This document shows, piece by piece, positions 1-7,429 of a DNA stretch of 64,000 nt. Source of the stretch: an uncultured Prevotellaceae bacterium (lineage in GTDB: Bacteria > Bacteroidota > Bacteroidia > Bacteroidales > Bacteroidaceae); assembly GCA_900313235.1 (NCBI GenBank), contig OMQN01000004.1:1-64000 (forward strand), given 5' to 3'. Numbering within the stretch: position 1 is the first letter of the stretch; every line of letters starts with the position of its first letter. The notes beneath the pieces are model-generated. The model did not search any database and was not told where the DNA came from. It saw only the letters and a list, made by a program, of their open reading frames with translations. Position numbers and translations under genes: made by a program.

Positions 1-1
1 C

Positions 2-925
2 AAGAACGACCTGCCCCACCCCAACCTGATTACAGAGAGCGGTCGCTCGCTGGCTGCCCATCACTCGGTTCTCGTTATTGACGTACTGGAGACGGCCTCA
101 CTGCCAGAGATGCCGGAGGAGTTTGAGCCCGACGAGAACTCACACCAGCTGGTCAAAGACCTCTATGAGATATGGGACAACCTGTCGCCACGCAACGTAC
201 TCGAAGACTGGCACGACGCTGAACAGATACGCGAGGAGGTGCTCGACCTCTTCTCGCATGGCATCGTCGACCTGAAGACACGTGCAGAGATAGAAGCTAT
301 GTACTGGAGCGTTTGTCATGAAATCCACGCACTTGCCAAGAACCTGAAACATGTTCCTGAGGAGTTGATGAACATCGACAAACTATTGGCAGATAAATAT
401 TTCTGTAACTTCTCGCTATTCCAGTCGCTGCCTGACTCATGGGCTATCGACCAGATATTCCCCATCATGCCCATCCAGCGTCTCAACGAGCGTCCCACGC
501 GCAACGCCACCATCCAAGATATCACCTGCGACTCTGATGGTAAGATAGCTAACTTCGCTACCAACCGCCATAACTCGCACTCGTTGCCTGTACACACGCT
601 GAAGAAAAATGAGAAATACTATCTGGGAGTGTTCCTCGTGGGTGCTTACCAAGAGATTCTGGGCGACATGCACAACCTCTTTGGTGACACCACAGCAGTA
701 CACATCTCCGTCAAGGACGGCAAATACCACATCGACCAGATTTTCGATGGCGAGACCGTCGAGGAGGTACTAGAATATGTACAGTATAATCCTAAGAAGC
801 TGGTGCGCCAATTGGAAATTTGGGTTACAAAGAGCGTCAAAGACGGTCGCATCACACTGGAAGAGGGCAAGGAATTCCTCTCGAACTACCGTTCGGGGCT
901 CTATGGCTATACCTATCTGGAATAA
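2..925 (+). CDS. speA: Biosynthetic arginine decarboxylase, C-terminal part (5' end outside window)
   Basis: The reading frame is open from base 2 and ends at TAA 923-925, so about 307 C-terminal codons are present. The first residues include the block HPNLITESGRSLAAHHSVL, highly typical of PLP-dependent biosynthetic arginine decarboxylases (SpeA), which convert arginine to agmatine for polyamine synthesis. The tail GRITLEEGKEFLSNYRSGLYGYTYLE is also characteristic of the family. An internal ATG at 110 is not the start, because conserved sequence lies upstream of it. It is followed after 33 nt by argB on the same strand, so the two arginine-related genes are probably co-transcribed. The PLP-binding N-terminal half is not visible. 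Family assignment is confident; regulation cannot be judged from this fragment. Confidence 0.93.
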   Translation, partial: KNDLPHPNLITESGRSLAAHHSVLVIDVLETASLPEMPEEFEPDENSHQLVKDLYEIWDNLSPRNVLEDWHDAEQIREEVLDLFSHGIVDLKTRAEIEAMYWSVCHEIHALAKNLKHVPEELMNIDKLLADKYFCNFSLFQSLPDSWAIDQIFPIMPIQRLNERPTRNATIQDITCDSDGKIANFATNRHNSHSLPVHTLKKNEKYYLGVFLVGAYQEILGDMHNLFGDTTAVHISVKDGKYHIDQIFDGETVEEVLEYVQYNPKKLVRQLEIWVTKSVKDGRITLEEGKEFLSNYRSGLYGYTYLE

Positions 926-958
926 CGTTATATGCAATAACGAGATAACGCAATTAGA
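921..958. repeat. Short-period AATAACG-type repeat between speA and argB
   Basis: AATAACG occurs at 921-927 and 936-942 and GATAACG at 944-950, filling the 33-nt spacer and overlapping the speA stop codon. Spacing is 15 and 8, so the period is less strict than in the other junction repeats. The reverse-complement motif (CGTTATT) recurs at 22732-22765. Confidence 0.5.
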
Positions 959-1753
959 ATGAAAGAGAAAATAACCATCGTAAAGGTTGGAGGAGCTGTG
1001 GTCGAAGACGAACTGCAGCTCTCTCAGTTGCTACGCGACTTTTCTGCCATTGAGGGTCGCAAGGTACTGGTACATGGCGGTGGTCGTAAGGCCACCAAAA
1101 TGGCTGAGCGTCTGGGCATCGAGACACAGATGGTCAATGGACGCCGCATCACTGATGCTGCTATGCTGGAAGTAGTCACCATGGTATATGGCGGACTGGT
1201 CAACAAGAACCTCGTAGCGCACCTGCAGGCCAACGGCGTCAACGCCATCGGACTGACGGGTGCCGATGCTGACGCTATCCGCAGCCACAAGCGCCCACCG
1301 CTTGTGGTCGACGGTTCCCCCGTCGACTACGGTTTCGTTGGCGACGTAGACCACGCTGACGGTCAGATGCTAAGCCGTCTCATCGAGGCTGGCATCACCC
1401 CTGTCATGGCACCTTTGACCCACGACGGCGAGGGAAATATCCTCAACACCAATGCCGACACCATCGCTTCCGAGACCGCCAAAGCGCTGGCTCCTTTCTA
1501 TGATGTTACCCTCATCTTCTCATTCGAAAAGAAAGGGGTACTCCGCAATCCTGATGACGACGACAGTGTGATATCCACCATCACTCATGCCGACTTCGAA
1601 CACTACAAAGCTGACGGCACCATCAGTGGTGGCATGCTGCCCAAGATAGAGAATGCCCTCAGTGCTGTCGATGCTGGTGTCGGACGCGTCATCATAACCT
1701 TGGCTACTGCCATCGACGGCAACCACGGCACCATCATTCAGGCTAACAGCTAA
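959..1753 (+). CDS. argB: Acetylglutamate (or N-succinylglutamate) kinase
   Basis: This 264-residue amino-acid kinase catalyses the second step of arginine synthesis, phosphorylating the gamma-carboxylate of an N-acylated glutamate in the cytoplasm. Visible motifs are the N-terminal KVGGAVVED phosphate-binding lysine/glycine loop, VHGGGRKATK, the substrate motif VNGRRITD, and NTNADTIASETAKAL with the C-terminal GGMLPKIENAL. In Bacteroides the pathway uses N-succinyl intermediates, so the real substrate may be N-succinylglutamate; that is inferred from family knowledge. Residues 117-123 (VDGSPVD) are encoded by a perfect 8-bp palindrome with loop TTCCC (1307-1327) and look like a small insertion relative to the usual KRP...DYGFVGDV stretch. 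The gene lies 33 nt after speA, and its last codons form part of a 7-bp-period repeat. Confidence 0.93.
   Translation: MKEKITIVKVGGAVVEDELQLSQLLRDFSAIEGRKVLVHGGGRKATKMAERLGIETQMVNGRRITDAAMLEVVTMVYGGLVNKNLVAHLQANGVNAIGLTGADADAIRSHKRPPLVVDGSPVDYGFVGDVDHADGQMLSRLIEAGITPVMAPLTHDGEGNILNTNADTIASETAKALAPFYDVTLIFSFEKKGVLRNPDDDDSVISTITHADFEHYKADGTISGGMLPKIENALSAVDAGVGRVIITLATAIDGNHGTIIQANS
1307..1327 (+). repeat. In-frame palindrome in argB (REP-like geometry)
   Basis: Perfect stem GTCGACGG (1307-1314) with CCGTCGAC (1320-1327), loop TTCCC. The 21 nt are exactly seven codons, VDGSPVD. The geometry and codon phase (GGT-TCC-CCC) match the REP-like palindromes around the transposase gene at 44 kb. Confidence 0.55.
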
Positions 1754-1776
1754 CTGACAATAGCCAACAGCCAATA
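1742..1776. repeat. 7-bp-period repeat (GCYAAYA type), five units
   Basis: Successive heptamers GCTAACA, GCTAACT, GACAATA, GCCAACA, GCCAATA run from inside the last argB codons through its stop into the spacer before the sigma factor gene. Same family as 2405-2439, 8433-8467, 9373-9421, 15403-15444 and 61715-61749. Confidence 0.8.
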
Positions 1777-1823
1777 ACAATTCACAACGCCTCACTCTGC
1801 TTGCAAAAAACTGCCAACTACTC

Positions 1824-2342
1824 ATGATTAACTTCCAGACCGATATCCTGCCGCTGAAAAACGAGCTCTACCGCTTGGCACTCCGAATCACGATGAATGC
1901 TGCGGAGGCTGAGGATGTCGTGCAGGAAACCATGATGAAGGTATGGAACCGTCGTGACCAGTGGAATGAGATAGAGTCGATAGAGGCCTTCTGCCTGACC
2001 ATCTGCCGCAACCTGTCGCTCGACAAGATGCGCCGCATGGACAACCAGACGCAATCTCTAGAGGCTGCCTATGACCCCAAAGACCAAGGTATCGCCTCCA
2101 ACCCTGAAGAACAGGCAGTACAGCGCGACCGCATCCAACTGGTGCGTCAACTCATCAACATGCTACCAGAAAAACAGCGTAGCTGTATGCAGTTGCGCGA
2201 CATGGAGGGCAAGAGCTACAAGGACATTGCCGCCATCCTTGGCATTACCGAAGAACAGGTGAAAGTTAACATCTTCCGCGCCCGACAAACCATTAAAGAG
2301 CGCTTCCAAAAAATAGAAAATAACGAGAAAATAAAAAAATGA
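1824..2342 (+). CDS. ECF-type RNA polymerase sigma-70 factor
   Basis: 172-residue sigma factor of the extracytoplasmic-function type. Region 2 lies in about residues 10-75 (ALRITMNAAEAEDVVQETM and FCLTICRNLSLDKMRR). Region 4 is at 115-165 (LINMLPEKQRSCMQLRDMEG, then SYKDIAAILGITEEQVKVNI, the -35-type helix-turn-helix). It would direct RNA polymerase to a dedicated promoter set. The next gene encodes a short protein with one membrane segment, the usual position of the anti-sigma partner, so the pair probably forms a membrane-signal regulon switch. No TonB-dependent receptor (the common third partner in Bacteroidetes) is adjacent. The start ATG at 1824 is the first in frame and sits 70 nt after argB. 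Confidence 0.92.
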   Translation: MINFQTDILPLKNELYRLALRITMNAAEAEDVVQETMMKVWNRRDQWNEIESIEAFCLTICRNLSLDKMRRMDNQTQSLEAAYDPKDQGIASNPEEQAVQRDRIQLVRQLINMLPEKQRSCMQLRDMEGKSYKDIAAILGITEEQVKVNIFRARQTIKERFQKIENNEKIKK

Positions 2343-2404
2343 GAAAAAAAATCACTGTTTCGTGTAACTTTCATCATTAACAAACGTCATTGTATATAGA
2401 GAAC

Positions 2405-2439
2405 GGCCAAAAGCGTATAGCCAAAGGCCAAAAACAAAG
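2405..2439. repeat. 7-bp-period repeat (GCCAAA type), five units
   Basis: Heptamers GGCCAAA, AGCGTAT, AGCCAAA, GGCCAAA, AACAAAG immediately precede the ATG at 2444. A TTG-initiated reading from 2390 would translate this repeat, which argues for the ATG at 2444 as the true start. Confidence 0.75.
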
Positions 2440-2443
2440 CATT

Positions 2444-2923
2444 ATGGACTACAAGTACATCGAACAACTTATGGAGCGCTATTGGAACGCTGAGACGACT
2501 CTCGAAGAGGAGAGCATCCTTCGTTCTTTCTTCCGCCAGGAGAATATTCCTGCGGAGATGGAGCCTCTTCGCGCCCTCTTTGCCGACGAGGCAAGCAGCC
2601 AGAAGTTAGGCGATGACTTCGATGCCCGTATCATGGAGATGATTAGCAAGGAAGAGTCCGCCAAGACCGTCAAGGCCCGCGAAGTCTCACTGACGCAGCG
2701 CCTGATACCACTCTTCAAGGCCGCTGCCGTCATTGCCATCATCCTCACTATCGGTGGTGCTTTACAAGCTCCTTGGGACAACAGTTGGAACACACCTCAA
2801 GACTATGCACGCATCCAGCAAGACCTCGACAGCGTAGCTGCCGTCAGTCCCATCCAAGCTGAGAACATGAGCGACTGGTCTACTGACAGCGCCAAGATTC
2901 TTATGGAGCGACCCAAGAATTAG
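2444..2923 (+). CDS. Membrane-anchored protein, probable anti-sigma factor
   Basis: 159-residue protein directly downstream of the ECF sigma gene. It starts MDYKYIEQLMERYWNAETTL, an N-terminal cytoplasmic helical segment common in Bacteroidetes proteins encoded next to ECF sigma factors. A single hydrophobic segment lies at about residues 91-108 (LFKAAAVIAIILTIGGAL), followed by a 50-residue non-cytoplasmic tail with no obvious domain. Position and topology suggest that it sequesters the sigma factor and responds to an envelope signal, but no zinc-binding ZAS motif (HxxxCxxC) is visible, so the anti-sigma role is inferred from context only. ATG 2444 is preferred over TTG 2390 because the intervening DNA is an intergenic repeat. 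A strong hairpin about 100 nt downstream probably ends the transcript. Confidence 0.72.
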   Translation: MDYKYIEQLMERYWNAETTLEEESILRSFFRQENIPAEMEPLRALFADEASSQKLGDDFDARIMEMISKEESAKTVKAREVSLTQRLIPLFKAAAVIAIILTIGGALQAPWDNSWNTPQDYARIQQDLDSVAAVSPIQAENMSDWSTDSAKILMERPKN

Positions 2924-3025
2924 ATAATTTTCTATGCTTTCTCTATATTTACAAATCATGTTTAGTTAAAACACCGAAACTGTGAAGTTTCATTTCTCTC
3001 AAATTTTTCATAACATACTAACGGA

Positions 3026-3085
3026 GAACGAGCTGCCCGACTGATGCGTCAGAGAGCAGCTCGTTCAATTTTTACTTTTTCTTCG
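3026..3085 (+). terminator. Rho-independent terminator after the sigma/anti-sigma genes
   Basis: Perfect 11-bp stem GAACGAGCTGC (3026-3036) with GCAGCTCGTTC (3056-3066). The loop itself contains CTGA/TCAG. The T-rich stretch AATTTTTACTTTTT follows. Confidence 0.85.
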
Positions 3086-3090
3086 AATTA

Positions 3091-3122
3091 TTTGGAAGTT
3101 ACAAATATATTCTCTATCTTTG
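3091..3122 (+). promoter_or_regulatory. Bacteroidetes-type promoter for the BspA-like gene
   Basis: -33 box TTTG at 3091-3094, 20-nt spacer, -7 box TATCTTTG at 3115-3122, matching the TTTG / TAnnTTTG consensus. It starts just after the preceding terminator. Confidence 0.85.
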
Positions 3123-3129
3123 CAATGCA

Positions 3130-3364
3130 AACCTATTATAAGGTTCAATTAAAGAAAAGTATTTTAATGAGATCGTTGACAAGACTATTTAGTCGATATT
3201 CTAGTATAAATGTATAACCCTTAAAACCGTAGATGCCTATGGGCAAGGAATAATTCTAAAACGTATTTGGGTTGTGGTGAGTCAAAGAGAGATTATGGTG
3301 GGATTGCGTTTTGTGCTCTATTTACCAATAAAGAAGAAATTGTTGAACTAAAAAGTAGGATTTT
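3130..3364 (+). other. Long 5' leader of the BspA-like gene
   Basis: About 235 nt separate the predicted transcription start from the ATG at 3365. It holds an 18-codon ORF (ATG 3295) and, in another frame, an open stretch reading through ...GCGESKRDYGGIAFCALF, which may be a gene relic. No clear riboswitch fold was recognised. Confidence 0.45.
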
Positions 3365-5410
3365 ATGAAAAAGGTTATAAAAATAGCATTGATACTTGCT
3401 AGTTCTTTAACGTTCATAACACATATAGCATATGCTGAAGATGTTATCACTCCTAACCATTGGAGAATGGGAGACACTAACCAGCTAAGCCTTAGTGAAG
3501 GACAACTTTGCTACTCTTCGCAACTCACGGGTAACGTATCAATACCTCCTTATTACTTTCGTGCCACTTCCGATCTTTCTGGGCGTGAGGTGATAATGGT
3601 TGATTGCATCATCGGTTCGTCACACGACGGGACATGGGTGCAGGCTCCTTCAACAGGCAACAGAGCGTCGTCATGGTATTACGATGGTCCCTTTCTAGAT
3701 GCAGAGATAGATACGCTACGGCTACCACAGACCATCACGAAGATTGGGACTGGAGCATTTGAGAATGGAACGGTTAAAGTGCTGGTTTGCTATGCTACTA
3801 CTCCGCCATCGGCAGAAAACGTGAATAAATACAACTATCCTGTCTTTTTAGCGAAACTGATTGTGCCTACTGGCAGTCGCAACGCATACGCAGAGCATGA
3901 TTTCTGGAGCATGTTTTCGATTATAGAAGAGGGGGCCGAGAACTACATGCCCGCCCATCTAATAGCCGAGGGGAATAACTGGTATGAAGTGTACAACGGA
4001 AGCGGCTCAGTCGTCAAGGCGAGCGGTGTCATTGCCGATAAGGTGTCGTATAACGGTACTTCCTACAACATAAATTCCTTGGGTATGGCCTCCATAGACC
4101 CTTACACCATCAGTTCTGTCACCATCAATGCCCACATCTCAGACTTCAACCCTAACTATCACCTGGCTACCTCCGACAGATATTTCCAGTCGTACGTCAA
4201 AAGAAACAAAATCTATCTTGACTCCATCCATGTATCAACAGATAATCCCGTATATTCATCCGTTGGTGGTGTCTTATATACCAAGGATTATAAGAAACTT
4301 CTTTATTTCAGCCGCAAATACGGTACAAACTATACACAACGCATACACGTCATTCCTATCTGCTGTGAAGAAATCGCAGAGGGAGGAATTCCGAAGATGA
4401 CAGATGAAATGGGGAACGGAACAATTATCTGTCCCAGACCTTTGTCTGAGATATGTAGTGGCACAGTTGGTGTACGTGTAGAGGAACTGAGCCACTTCCC
4501 CATCGTTATTGGAGATTCCATCCGCGCGCTATGGAGCAGAGAAGCACAATGTTTCGACCTGCATAGCTACAACACCCAAATAAAAGATATCATTATTCCT
4601 TCCACATTGACCTCATACGGCATAACGCTGCCTGTTAAAACCGTAGGGAAATACAAATTGGACGAATGTTATGATTTCTATGATTTTTTCTATTACAATA
4701 AATGGGGATATGGCGGATTTCAAATGGGCTGGATAAGTGACACTGAGGTGGAAAGGGGATTCTTTAAGTCCTTTGACGCAGAGACCGCTGTCATAGCAGA
4801 GAATATTGAAGAGTTGTATAACGTATTCAACGGTGCTTCCAACTTGCAAAGCGTACAGTTGCCACAGTCGTTGAAAATTCTCGGCTGGCAGACTTTCGGC
4901 GCTTGTAAGAAGCTTACAACTATAAAACTGCCGTCGCAGTTGGAGAGAATCGATAATTATGCGTTCATTAATTGTGTCAAGCTAGAGCAGATAGTCATTC
5001 CTGCATCAGTCAGTATTATCGGGCCTGGTGCATTTATGAACTGTTCCGAATTGCACGATATCTACTGCCTAGGACAGACACCACCTATGATTATTGAACC
5101 AGGTAAAGACCCAAGCCAAATTTCTGACGTTCCCTTCAAACAATTGTTCGGAAGTACATCTCCTACCCCATCATCATGCACTCTTCATATACCTGCCGGA
5201 ACACTGGAGACCTATCGTTCAGCATGGGTATGGAAAGAGTTTGAGAACATTGTGGAAGATGCCGATGCCAGCAGCATAAACAGCATTGTTCCCGTTTCAG
5301 CAAGTCCAATTGCAAACTACGACATAAGTGGTCGCAAGACATCCGGCCACAGCGGTTTGAACATCGTGCACTATGATGACGGAACGGTGAGAAAAGTAAT
5401 CATCAAGTAA
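3365..5410 (+). CDS. BspA-like leucine-rich-repeat surface protein
   Basis: 681-residue exported protein with an N-terminal signal peptide (MKKVIKIALILASSLTFI...AYA). It has BspA-type LRR_5 units such as LRLPQTITKIGTGAFENG near residues 115-140. A better-conserved run lies at about 490-580 (LQSVQLPQSLKILGWQTFGA, LTTIKLPSQLERIDNYAFIN, LEQIVIPASVSIIGPGAFMN). The last about 30 residues, YDISGRKTSGHSGLNIVHYDDGTVRKVIIK broken into its parts YDISGRK and GLNIV...VIIK, resemble short sorting tails of Prevotella surface proteins. BspA-like proteins bind host proteins and mediate adhesion or coaggregation; that function is family knowledge. The middle (about 170-480) is divergent. The DNA is more AT-rich than neighbouring housekeeping genes. 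The gene has its own promoter and a long leader; a lipoprotein gene follows 32 nt later. Confidence 0.85.
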   Translation: MKKVIKIALILASSLTFITHIAYAEDVITPNHWRMGDTNQLSLSEGQLCYSSQLTGNVSIPPYYFRATSDLSGREVIMVDCIIGSSHDGTWVQAPSTGNRASSWYYDGPFLDAEIDTLRLPQTITKIGTGAFENGTVKVLVCYATTPPSAENVNKYNYPVFLAKLIVPTGSRNAYAEHDFWSMFSIIEEGAENYMPAHLIAEGNNWYEVYNGSGSVVKASGVIADKVSYNGTSYNINSLGMASIDPYTISSVTINAHISDFNPNYHLATSDRYFQSYVKRNKIYLDSIHVSTDNPVYSSVGGVLYTKDYKKLLYFSRKYGTNYTQRIHVIPICCEEIAEGGIPKMTDEMGNGTIICPRPLSEICSGTVGVRVEELSHFPIVIGDSIRALWSREAQCFDLHSYNTQIKDIIIPSTLTSYGITLPVKTVGKYKLDECYDFYDFFYYNKWGYGGFQMGWISDTEVERGFFKSFDAETAVIAENIEELYNVFNGASNLQSVQLPQSLKILGWQTFGACKKLTTIKLPSQLERIDNYAFINCVKLEQIVIPASVSIIGPGAFMNCSELHDIYCLGQTPPMIIEPGKDPSQISDVPFKQLFGSTSPTPSSCTLHIPAGTLETYRSAWVWKEFENIVEDADASSINSIVPVSASPIANYDISGRKTSGHSGLNIVHYDDGTVRKVIIK

Positions 5411-5442
5411 TATTTTGTTAAACTAAAAACGAATAAAAGACT

Positions 5443-6072
5443 ATGAAGAAGATTTTTATTGGTGCAGCTGCATTGGCGGTGTTAATGCTGGCCGCATGTG
5501 GTGGTAGCAGTGAGAGCGGTGGCCTTTTCGGTAAGTTCATTGATGCTGCGTATACCTACGACAGCGAGAAACTCTCTGATTTCTATATTGAACAAAATGA
5601 GGCACTTGTCCAAACCCCCATCGCCGTAGAAGTAGATGCTGATGTGCCTTTGCAGACGGCAGGTGTTAATGGTGTGAAAGAAAATATGGACTTCTATTGC
5701 GATGCTACCATAACAAGAGCCGGTGTGTACCAAGCTAATACTTGTTGGGCCGAGCCCAAAAACGACGACGAGAGATATGACTTCGACATGCGGTTCGAAG
5801 TGCTGCTATGCGACAAAGATGGAACACCAGTCTATAGCGTACCCTGCTCTGTCTATGGACTAGAAAAATCTACCCTTCAGAAGCGAGTCGTCAATCCAAA
5901 AGGAACTACTGTGCAGCTAAATTTCGGCATTGACTCAAAACCTTTCTATGCAGAGTTGCTGGTAAACGTTGAGCGCATACGTATTGTTGACAGGAAGGCC
6001 AACGCTGAATTGATAGACCAACTGAGTCGCAGCGTTAAGCAGGCAGAGCAGGATTTCAACAATAGTAAGTAA
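5443..6072 (+). CDS. Small lipoprotein of unknown function
   Basis: 209-residue protein with a clear lipoprotein signal: MKKIFIGAAALAVLMLAACG, with lipobox LAAC and the acylated Cys at residue 19, followed by GGSSESGG. The mature part appears to be a mixed alpha/beta domain ending in a lysine/glutamine-rich helix (LIDQLSRSVKQAEQDFNNSK). I do not recognise a named family. It lies 32 nt after the BspA-like gene and is probably co-transcribed with it. A perfect 13-bp inverted repeat lies 76 nt after the stop codon. Confidence 0.75.
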   Translation: MKKIFIGAAALAVLMLAACGGSSESGGLFGKFIDAAYTYDSEKLSDFYIEQNEALVQTPIAVEVDADVPLQTAGVNGVKENMDFYCDATITRAGVYQANTCWAEPKNDDERYDFDMRFEVLLCDKDGTPVYSVPCSVYGLEKSTLQKRVVNPKGTTVQLNFGIDSKPFYAELLVNVERIRIVDRKANAELIDQLSRSVKQAEQDFNNSK

Positions 6073-6148
6073 AAGAAGTGGAGGTTTCGAATGATCACTT
6101 TCTGACTCTGCCGACAATGTTGGCTAAATCATTCAAATAATTGTATCA

Positions 6149-6189
6149 AGTCCGAAGCAACCGAACTGCAAGCCCAGTTGCTTCGGACT
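6149..6189 (+). terminator. Strong inverted repeat downstream of the lipoprotein gene
   Basis: Perfect 13-bp stem AGTCCGAAGCAAC (6149-6161) with GTTGCTTCGGACT (6177-6189), loop of 15 nt. No T-run follows, so termination activity is plausible but not certain. Confidence 0.6.
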
Positions 6190-6387
6190 ATCAGTTAGGA
6201 GCATCCGAACTATTAATTTAATTGAATGTCAAGGGGAAGGAAGTGACATCAGACAAGTTTTGATTCCCCATTGGTTCCCCCATACTGGACTTTTCCAAAT
6301 AGACCTAACATCCCTACCATAGATCTTCTGAAACCCGCGTAAATTAAAGGAATGTGGAGTCTGGACGGCTCGCCATCCCTACCATCA

Positions 6388-6447
6388 GACCTAACATTAT
6401 CCCTAACGTGACACCTAACGTCAGAACTAACGCTAGACCTTAGGTCA
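6388..6447. repeat. 12-bp tandem array, five degenerate units
   Basis: Units GACCTAACATTA, TCCCTAACGTGA, CACCTAACGTCA, GAACTAACGCTA, GACCTTAGGTCA. Confidence 0.75.
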
Positions 6448-6483
6448 GGATTTCAGATCTGGACTTGGAAAATGTTATCCTTT

Positions 6484-6531
6484 ATGGTAGGAATCATGGT
6501 AGGGATCATGGTAGGGATCATGGTAGGTCTA
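6484..6531. repeat. 12-bp tandem array, four units
   Basis: Unit ATGGTAGGGATC repeated with few changes; the inverse motif CATCCCTACCAT occurs twice upstream. Confidence 0.8.
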
Positions 6532-6602
6532 CAAAAGAAGCAGTCTTTGTAATGATTTGTATTACAATGGATTACTATTTTTATGTTAGGAATGTTAGGT
6601 CT

Positions 6603-6665
6603 TTTAAAAAATACAACTAATACAGATACAGGAACAGCTAAGCCAGTGCTGGCTTAGTTGTATTT
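6603..6665 (-). terminator. Terminator for the leftward efp-GT2-radC unit
   Basis: On the minus strand, an outer 12-bp stem (6654-6665 with 6609-6620) is followed by a run of T. An alternative inner stem CTAAGCCAG/CTGGCTTAG (6638-6657) competes with it. Confidence 0.65.
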
Positions 6666-6669
6666 AGTA

Positions 6670-6757
6670 TGCTAGTACAACTGTCTTGCAGTGCTAATAC
6701 TGCTGCCTCGTGGTGCTAATACAACTGACTAGTAATGCTACTACAACCGTCCTGTCT
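6670..6757. repeat. 22-bp tandem repeat, four units, overlapping the radC 3' end
   Basis: Four consecutive 22-nt units each begin TGCTA (6670, 6692, 6714, 6736). The last unit contains the final radC codons and stop (TAG at 6743-6741, minus strand). Confidence 0.75.
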
Positions 6758-7427
6758 CCAGGTAGCTGAAGTAGCTACCGTCTGTAAGGATGACGTGATC
6801 CATGAAGTGGATGCGCATCAGCTGACAGGCACGCTGGATTTGAACAGTAAGATCATTGTCGTGCGTGCTAGGGCGTAGGTTGCCAGATGGATGGTTATGG
6901 CAAACGGCAAGGATGGTGGCGTTGGCAAGGACGGCCTCGCGCATAATGATGCGGATGTCTACAGCAGTCTCGGTAATGCCGCCATGCGAAATGCGTATCT
7001 TTTTGATAAGTCGGTAGTTCTGGTTCATCAAGAGTAGCCAGAACTCCTCCACGTCGCAATCCTGCAGAACAGGATGCATGTGGTTGTATATCTTGGTGGC
7101 CGTACCCAGGTCTGGACGCTCTTCGGGTTTATCCATCTGACGGCGCTTGCCCAGTTCACAGGCAGCAAGAATTGTGATGGCCTTAGCGGGTCCCACCCCA
7201 TTATACTTGCAAAGGTCACGGATGGTCAGCTTCCCCAGTGTGTTAAGGTTGTTGTTACAGTCGGCAAGAATGTGCTTCATCAGCGAGACAGCATCCTCTT
7301 GTGGCGAACCAGAGCCTACAAGGATGGCGAGGAGTTCGGCATCAGTCAATGTCTGTGCTCCCTGTCGCTCCATCTTCTCACGAGGTCTGTCTTCTTCTGC
7401 CCACTGGTTGATATTTAGTTTGCTCAT
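6741..7427 (-). CDS. radC: RadC-like JAB/JAMM domain protein
   Basis: 228-residue RadC family protein. The N-terminal region has helix-hairpin-helix-like sequence (LCKYNGVGPAKAITILAACELG, about residues 72-93) and the C-terminal domain has a complete JAMM metal-binding motif: His177, His179, Ser187, Asp190 in HNHPSGNLRPSTHD. Despite the name, a repair role for RadC is doubtful; the JAMM fold suggests a metal-dependent hydrolase, and homologues are often linked to mobile DNA or DNA uptake. The length is normal for the family. It is the last gene of a leftward unit with efp and a glycosyltransferase, beginning 2 nt after the GT2 stop. Its 3' end is made of a 22-bp repeat unit. Confidence 0.9.
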   Translation of the reverse strand: MSKLNINQWAEEDRPREKMERQGAQTLTDAELLAILVGSGSPQEDAVSLMKHILADCNNNLNTLGKLTIRDLCKYNGVGPAKAITILAACELGKRRQMDKPEERPDLGTATKIYNHMHPVLQDCDVEEFWLLLMNQNYRLIKKIRISHGGITETAVDIRIIMREAVLANATILAVCHNHPSGNLRPSTHDNDLTVQIQRACQLMRIHFMDHVILTDGSYFSYLETGRL

Positions 7428-7429
7428 CT

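Larger units (their letters stand above)
6240..6668. repeat. Gene-free repeat field between lipoprotein gene and radC
   Basis: About 430 nt without a credible gene. It holds a 12-bp-period array at 6388-6447 (five units around CCTAAC) and a second 12-bp array at 6484-6531 (unit ATGGTAGGGATC). Complementary CATCCCTACCAT blocks near 6308 and 6374 could pair with the second array to form large imperfect hairpins. Confidence 0.75.

Noticed and set aside
2390..2443. Longer start (TTG 2390) for the anti-sigma-like gene
   Set aside because: The extra 18 codons translate an intergenic 7-bp-period repeat; ATG 2444 begins a typical N-terminus.
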